From positions 248,001 through 312,000 of the forward strand of contig NZ_MQUA01000014.1 in NCBI RefSeq assembly GCF_002943715.1: DNA of 64,000 nucleotides. Reading direction: 5' to 3'. The position numbers and the translations under genes were made by a program. The notes under the pieces were generated by a model. It made no database searches. It saw only the letters and a list, made by a program, of their open reading frames with translations, and was not told the DNA's origin. Positions 60,164-64,000 of the stretch are shown here, piece after piece (position 1 is the first letter of the stretch; each line of letters opens with the position of its first letter). This stretch comes from Polaribacter filamentus (GTDB taxonomy: Bacteria > Bacteroidota > Bacteroidia > Flavobacteriales > Flavobacteriaceae).

Positions 60164-61510
60164 TATTTACAGCATTTACTTTCTCTTTTTTCCAAGTCAT
60201 TAAAACTAAAATGATGCAGAAAACTGCAGATAAGGCGCAGGTGAGATACATTCCAAACCAACCAAATGTGTTTGTTATGTATGCAAGACCAATTCCAGAA
60301 AAAGTAGCGCCAACATATCCAAAAAACCCAGTCATTCCGCAAGCCGCAGAAATTGCTTCTTTAACAGTAACTCTAGATGCTTGAACTCCACTAATCAAGT
60401 TTTGTGGACCATCAATTAAGAATCCAATAAGTAATAAAGATATTCCTGTAATAAATATATTATTAGGCCCAGAGTAAAAGTAAAAACCTAAAATACTAAA
60501 TGTTAATAGTACTAAGTAAATAACATTAATAGGAGCGCAACGACCATTCCAAAATCGGTCTGCCAAATACCCTGCTACGATACCTCCGGGTATACCCGCT
60601 AAAGGCATTAATGTCCAAAATATGGCAACGCTAACTTGGTCTATACCTTTTATATCGTATAAAAATATGGTAGCCCAATCTAAAGTCCCAAATCTAATTA
60701 TATAAATAAACATGTTCGCAAAACTTAAAATCCAAATATACTTATTGGTAAAAATGTATTTTTTTAAGATTTCCCAATGCGATTTTAAGTTTTCAGTTAA
60801 CTCTACTACCGGTCTGTCTTTTTTAAAATCCTCAATTTCTGGCAAGCCTAAAGATACTGGTCTATCACGTAACGTAATAAATAAAAATATGGCGGTTATA
60901 CACCCTATGATTCCTGGCACATAAAATACAGCCTCCCATCCTACAATACCTTTATGATATAAATTGATGATGCCCGCTACTAATAAGCCAACACCAAATG
61001 TCCCAGCAGTATGTGAAGAGGACAAGATAGTCCATTTTGTAGCTCTTTCTTTAGGTGAAAACCAGTGTACTAAACCTTTTGCTATCGGTGGAAAGCCCAT
61101 AGATTGAAAGGCGCCATTAAGCCCCAAAAGAAAACTATTAAATATAAACTATCTAAAAAACCAATAAACAAATGTATGATAGAGGCTAAAAAAAGCCCTA
61201 TTGCCATAAACATTCTAATATTTGCTCTATCTGCAAAAAGCCCACTGATAAATTTTCCAATACCATATACTATATAAAAAACACTACTTAGTATCCCTAA
61301 TTGAATGATGTCAATATCTAGTTTATCACTAATAAGTGGTAATGCAGGTGAAATATTTTTTCTTGTAAAGTAAAAGATGGTATACCCTAAATACATACCA
61401 ATAAACATGCGCAATCTCCAGTATTTAAATTTTATAGGGATTAATTCATCTGATACTTTATCTACTGATGGTGGTATTTGTTTGAAAGATGGAATTTTGG
61501 TATGAAACAT
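60156..61510 (-). CDS. GlpT/OPA-family MFS transporter with a one-base frameshift
   Basis: The organophosphate:phosphate antiporter (OPA) branch of MFS fits: the region AFQSMGFPPIAKGLVHWFSPKERA matches the GlpT/UhpT signature after helix 4. Residues before it (for example FYFTRKNISPALPLISDKLD) lie in one frame from 61510. Residues after it lie in another frame down to 60156. The frames join at CCCC 61122-61125 (GGGG in the coding strand): one extra G would give a continuous 451-residue protein (1,355 + 1 = 1,356 bases). It probably imports a phosphorylated organic compound in exchange for phosphate. It lies after the susCD terminator, so it is a separate unit. Confidence 0.85.
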
Positions 61511-61850
61511 ATAGTATTGTTTTGCTAGTGAAAAAAAGAATAGAAAATATTCTTAAAAGTTGTTTTAGATAGGTAAGTTGTCTTTGATTAACTGTAGGAT
61601 TAATCACTATTTTACATCACAAAAATCAAAATAAAATTCGTTGTGTTTTTTATGGTCATTTAAGCGATGAAATAAACAATTTCGATTCCTTTTCATTAGC
61701 CATTAGTAATTGTTTTTTTAACAAAACGCAACTCACTATTACTTTTAAAAGCAGGGTAGTAAATTTCAGATTCAAACGAGAACATTTTTATCTTGTAATT
61801 TCGTGTTACGCGAATATACTCCGTGTAAAGAGTGCTAAAAAGCACTTTAA
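61511..61850. other. Spacer between the GlpT-like gene and the susCD terminator
   Basis: A 60-codon minus-strand frame (61878-61696) has no family resemblance and overlaps the terminator, so it is not called. Otherwise AT-rich with no clear promoter motif for the transporter gene. Confidence 0.4.
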
Positions 61851-61888
61851 TAAAATAGCAAGTATGCAATGAAAACATACTTGCTATT
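61851..61888 (-). terminator. Intrinsic terminator of the susCD operon
   Basis: AATAGCAAGTATG pairs with CATACTTGCTATT, with a short loop. On the minus strand it is followed by TTTTATT. It lies 34 bases beyond the susD stop. Confidence 0.8.
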
Positions 61889-61921
61889 CACAATTAGCTC
61901 AAACAAATAATATAAAAATTG

Positions 61922-63517
61922 TTACCAACCCATATTTTGCGATAAGGTCTCTCTACTAGTGTCTATTGCATTGGCAGGAATTGGCCAAACACGATGTGTT
62001 TCTAAGATAAAGTTATCTCTTTGCCTCCATACCTCTGATGTTGGAAAAACTTGTGTAAAATCGGTAGAAAGCACAGGGAAACCTTTATTATCTCCCTCGG
62101 CAGTATCAAATACAACGCCTAAGTGTCTTTTTCCGTGTAAAGCTCCTTTAATTTTAGCTGCATCACCCCAACGACATAAATCTTCATAGCGTCCAAACAA
62201 TTCACCTGCAAATTCAGCTCTTCTTTCAGATTTTAAATCTTCTAGCGTTGCGCCTGTTTTAGCAACTAATCCTGCACGTGCTCTTACTAAATTAATTTCA
62301 AGATCTCCAGATCCAGCTCCATTTTTCGCAATCAATGCTTCTGCTTTCATCAATAAAATATGAGAATAGCGCAGTAGTGGTAAGTTTAAATTTGTTGAAG
62401 GATGATCTCCGTTAGGATTTAATTGAACAGCATTTGCATACCCAAAAGGCTCTAAGTATTTTTTTAATTGAATGCCTGTTAAACTATTTGCGGAGGCATA
62501 TTTTCTAGTACTACCAAAATATTCGAATTCATCTCCAAATGCTAACAAAGTAGCATCTCTTCTTGCGTCTCCGACCTCATAAGATTCATATAATTCTAAG
62601 GTTGGCGCAAAATATCCCCAACCATTGTATTTACCCCAACCTCTATTTTCTAAGGCTGATCCAGCAAACATACTACCACCTATCGTATTACTTGGTACAG
62701 ACCAAAGATATTCAGATCCCCAATTGTTGGCAATTTTAAAAGCATCTTTAAAATTAAGCTCTAAAGAATTTTTATTCGAATTTATAACTTGATCACAAGC
62801 AGTAATTACGCTATCCCAAGAATCAGCATTAAATTCTGCATTGTGCAAGTGCACTCTTGCTAAATAACCAAGGGCAGCATTTTTATGGGGCCTACCTAAT
62901 CTGTCATTATTAGATGCATCAAAATAAGGCAATAATGCTGCTGCTTTTGTGAAACTTTCTGCTGCAAACTCGTAACTTGTGCTCACTGAAGCGGGTCTTT
63001 CAATAAAGAAATCCTCTACAATTGTTTCATCTACAATTGGAATTCCTCCAGAATTGTTATCCCCGTATAATAAGGATAATTGAAAATAAGCTAGCCCTCT
63101 CATAAAGTACGCTTCTCCTAAAGCAAAGTTTTTTACATCCGCATTAATCTCTAAATCTGGTACATTACGTATAATATCATTGGCTCTTTTAATAACTATA
63201 AAATGCATTGGCCAAATATCTCTTGTATAAGATCCATTACCCGATGTTATAAAGTCTTTTATTTCTTCAATTTGTCCTTTTGGTTTTCCAACTATAAAAT
63301 CGTCACTGGCTACTAAAGAATATAGGTTCATTCCTCTACCGTATATTCCTTGAAAATCATTAAAAATGTACAAGGCGGTTGTGGCAGAAATAACATCTGC
63401 CTCTGTTTTCCAAAAATTAGCATTGGTAGGCTCTCCTTGCGGTTCTTCTACTAAAAAGTCTTCACAGCTTATGAGTCCAAATAGTACTACGATTAGTAAT
63501 GTGATATATTTTTTCAT
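61922..63517 (-). CDS. SusD/RagB-family outer-membrane lipoprotein
   Basis: SusD-type proteins sit on the cell surface and close the SusC channel to capture glycans. The 531 residues start with a lipoprotein signal (FGLISCEDF, lipobox Cys 18). They contain the typical NFWKTEADVISATTALY segment and the TPR-like helices GEAYFMRGLAYFQLSLLYG. LGYLARVHLHNAEF and the C-terminal DLKSERRAEFAGELFGRYEDLCRWG follow. It is 38 bases after susC on the same strand. The target glycan is unknown. Confidence 0.93.
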   Translation of the reverse strand: MKKYITLLIVVLFGLISCEDFLVEEPQGEPTNANFWKTEADVISATTALYIFNDFQGIYGRGMNLYSLVASDDFIVGKPKGQIEEIKDFITSGNGSYTRDIWPMHFIVIKRANDIIRNVPDLEINADVKNFALGEAYFMRGLAYFQLSLLYGDNNSGGIPIVDETIVEDFFIERPASVSTSYEFAAESFTKAAALLPYFDASNNDRLGRPHKNAALGYLARVHLHNAEFNADSWDSVITACDQVINSNKNSLELNFKDAFKIANNWGSEYLWSVPSNTIGGSMFAGSALENRGWGKYNGWGYFAPTLELYESYEVGDARRDATLLAFGDEFEYFGSTRKYASANSLTGIQLKKYLEPFGYANAVQLNPNGDHPSTNLNLPLLRYSHILLMKAEALIAKNGAGSGDLEINLVRARAGLVAKTGATLEDLKSERRAEFAGELFGRYEDLCRWGDAAKIKGALHGKRHLGVVFDTAEGDNKGFPVLSTDFTQVFPTSEVWRQRDNFILETHRVWPIPANAIDTSRETLSQNMGW

Positions 63518-63555
63518 GGTTCTAAAATTTATATTATTATTTAAAAAATTATGTA

Positions 63556-64000
63556 TTAAAAACCTACATTTAGTCCAATGGTATATGTAGTTGCAACAGG
63601 ATATTGACCGCCATCTAAACCTCTATTTCCTACTTCAGGATCCAAACCAGAATAGTCTGTAATGGTAAATAAATTTTCTCCTGCTACATAGATTCTTAAT
63701 CTGCTTATTCCTTTTAATTCAGGAAAAGTATATCCAACAGTAATGTTTTTTAGTCTTAAATAACTGGTGTCTTCAATCCAAAAATCTGAAGGTCTTAGGT
63801 TATCTCCAGCGCCTCCTAATCTAAAATTAGAAGAACCCGTGTTGGTTGGACTCCAAGTGTCAATAGCATCCGCAGATAAATTTGCTTCGGGTCCTACAGA
63901 TGTTTGATTAGGATATACTGTAGTTAATTTAAAACCATTGTATGCACTTGAACCGCTTACTCCTTGTAAGAAAATTCTCATATCAAAATTCTTATAGTTA
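63556..64000 (-). CDS. SusC-family TonB-dependent receptor, C-terminal part (cut by window edge)
   Basis: The frame is open to the right edge and encodes the last 147 residues of a SusC barrel: IDTWSPTNTGSSNFRLGG, then PSDFWIEDTSYLRLKNITVGYTFP. The signature RIYVAGENLFTITDYSGLDPEVG and the terminal TYTIGLNVGF with a final aromatic residue follow. It pairs with susD directly downstream. Most of the protein, including plug and signal peptide, lies outside the window. Confidence 0.93.
   Translation of the reverse strand, partial: NYKNFDMRIFLQGVSGSSAYNGFKLTTVYPNQTSVGPEANLSADAIDTWSPTNTGSSNFRLGGAGDNLRPSDFWIEDTSYLRLKNITVGYTFPELKGISRLRIYVAGENLFTITDYSGLDPEVGNRGLDGGQYPVATTYTIGLNVGF

Noticed and set aside
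61696..61878. 60-codon minus-strand frame between the GlpT-like gene and susD
   Set aside because: It overlaps the susCD terminator, has no family resemblance and no good start context.

Overview
The window is AT-rich chromosomal DNA from a member of the Bacteroidota, most likely a marine Flavobacteriaceae (Polaribacter-like, an inference from gene content). Supporting signs are: SusC/SusD and a CarboxypepD_reg-type TonB receptor; DUF2480, DUF3078, DUF2490 and DUF2723 proteins; an OlsF-like ornithine-lipid synthase; and Bacteroidota promoters (TTTG, 16-20 bases, TAnnTTTG) at several genes, best at the tRNA-Gln gene. No rRNA, prophage or CRISPR array was seen.

Layout. 1-3.1 kb: edge of an SGNH-like hydrolase, a HopJ remnant, an ECF sigma/membrane protein/tandem-plug protein trio, rsmI and a cupin. 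3.3-7.9 kb: aspS, a ClC channel and a membrane protein. 8-16 kb: a regulator-receptor-hydrolase-symporter-kinase locus, read here as uptake and catabolism of a hexosyl-glycerate such as mannosylglycerate or glucosylglycerate. 16-22.6 kb: mixed genes (glpQ, hflX, CNNM) separated by decayed genes. 22.6-25.9 kb: two DUF3078 genes, DUF2480, DUF59 and sufE. 26-29 kb: a PfkB kinase and an enlarged PurF. 29.5-30.6 kb: an IS256-like element with matching terminal repeats. 31-47.4 kb: housekeeping genes (sod, fbp, aspartokinase, olsF-like, tsaC, RluA family, polA) with a DabA remnant and a pseudogenised outer-membrane protein. 47.5-55.9 kb: a DUF2723 glycosyltransferase, tRNA-Gln and thrABC, preceded by a threonine-rich leader peptide. 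56-60.2 kb: a repeat protein, leuA and leuB. 60.2-64 kb: a GlpT-like transporter, susD and the 3' end of susC.

How genes work together. In the 8-16 kb locus a LacI regulator diverges from a TonB receptor. Downstream lie a GH63 glycosidase of the mannosylglycerate/glucosylglycerate hydrolase type, a sodium symporter, a 27-residue membrane microprotein joined to its neighbours by ATGA overlaps on both sides, and glycerate kinase. The order fits import of a glycerate glycoside, cleavage and phosphorylation of the glycerate. thrA-thrB-thrC form one operon that is probably controlled by attenuation through a leader with 7 threonines in 14 residues.

Genome condition. At least seven loci are decayed by internal stops or truncation: HopJ, an EEP phosphatase, a beta-carbonic anhydrase, a NapD-like chaperone, DabA, an outer-membrane protein and an ORF beside the IS. 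Separately, four otherwise intact genes (the TonB receptor, thrB, the GlpT-like transporter and the IS transposase) each need one base restored in a homopolymer. This looks either like undercalled homopolymers in the assembly or like slippage mutations, so those four should not be called dead without read-level checking.
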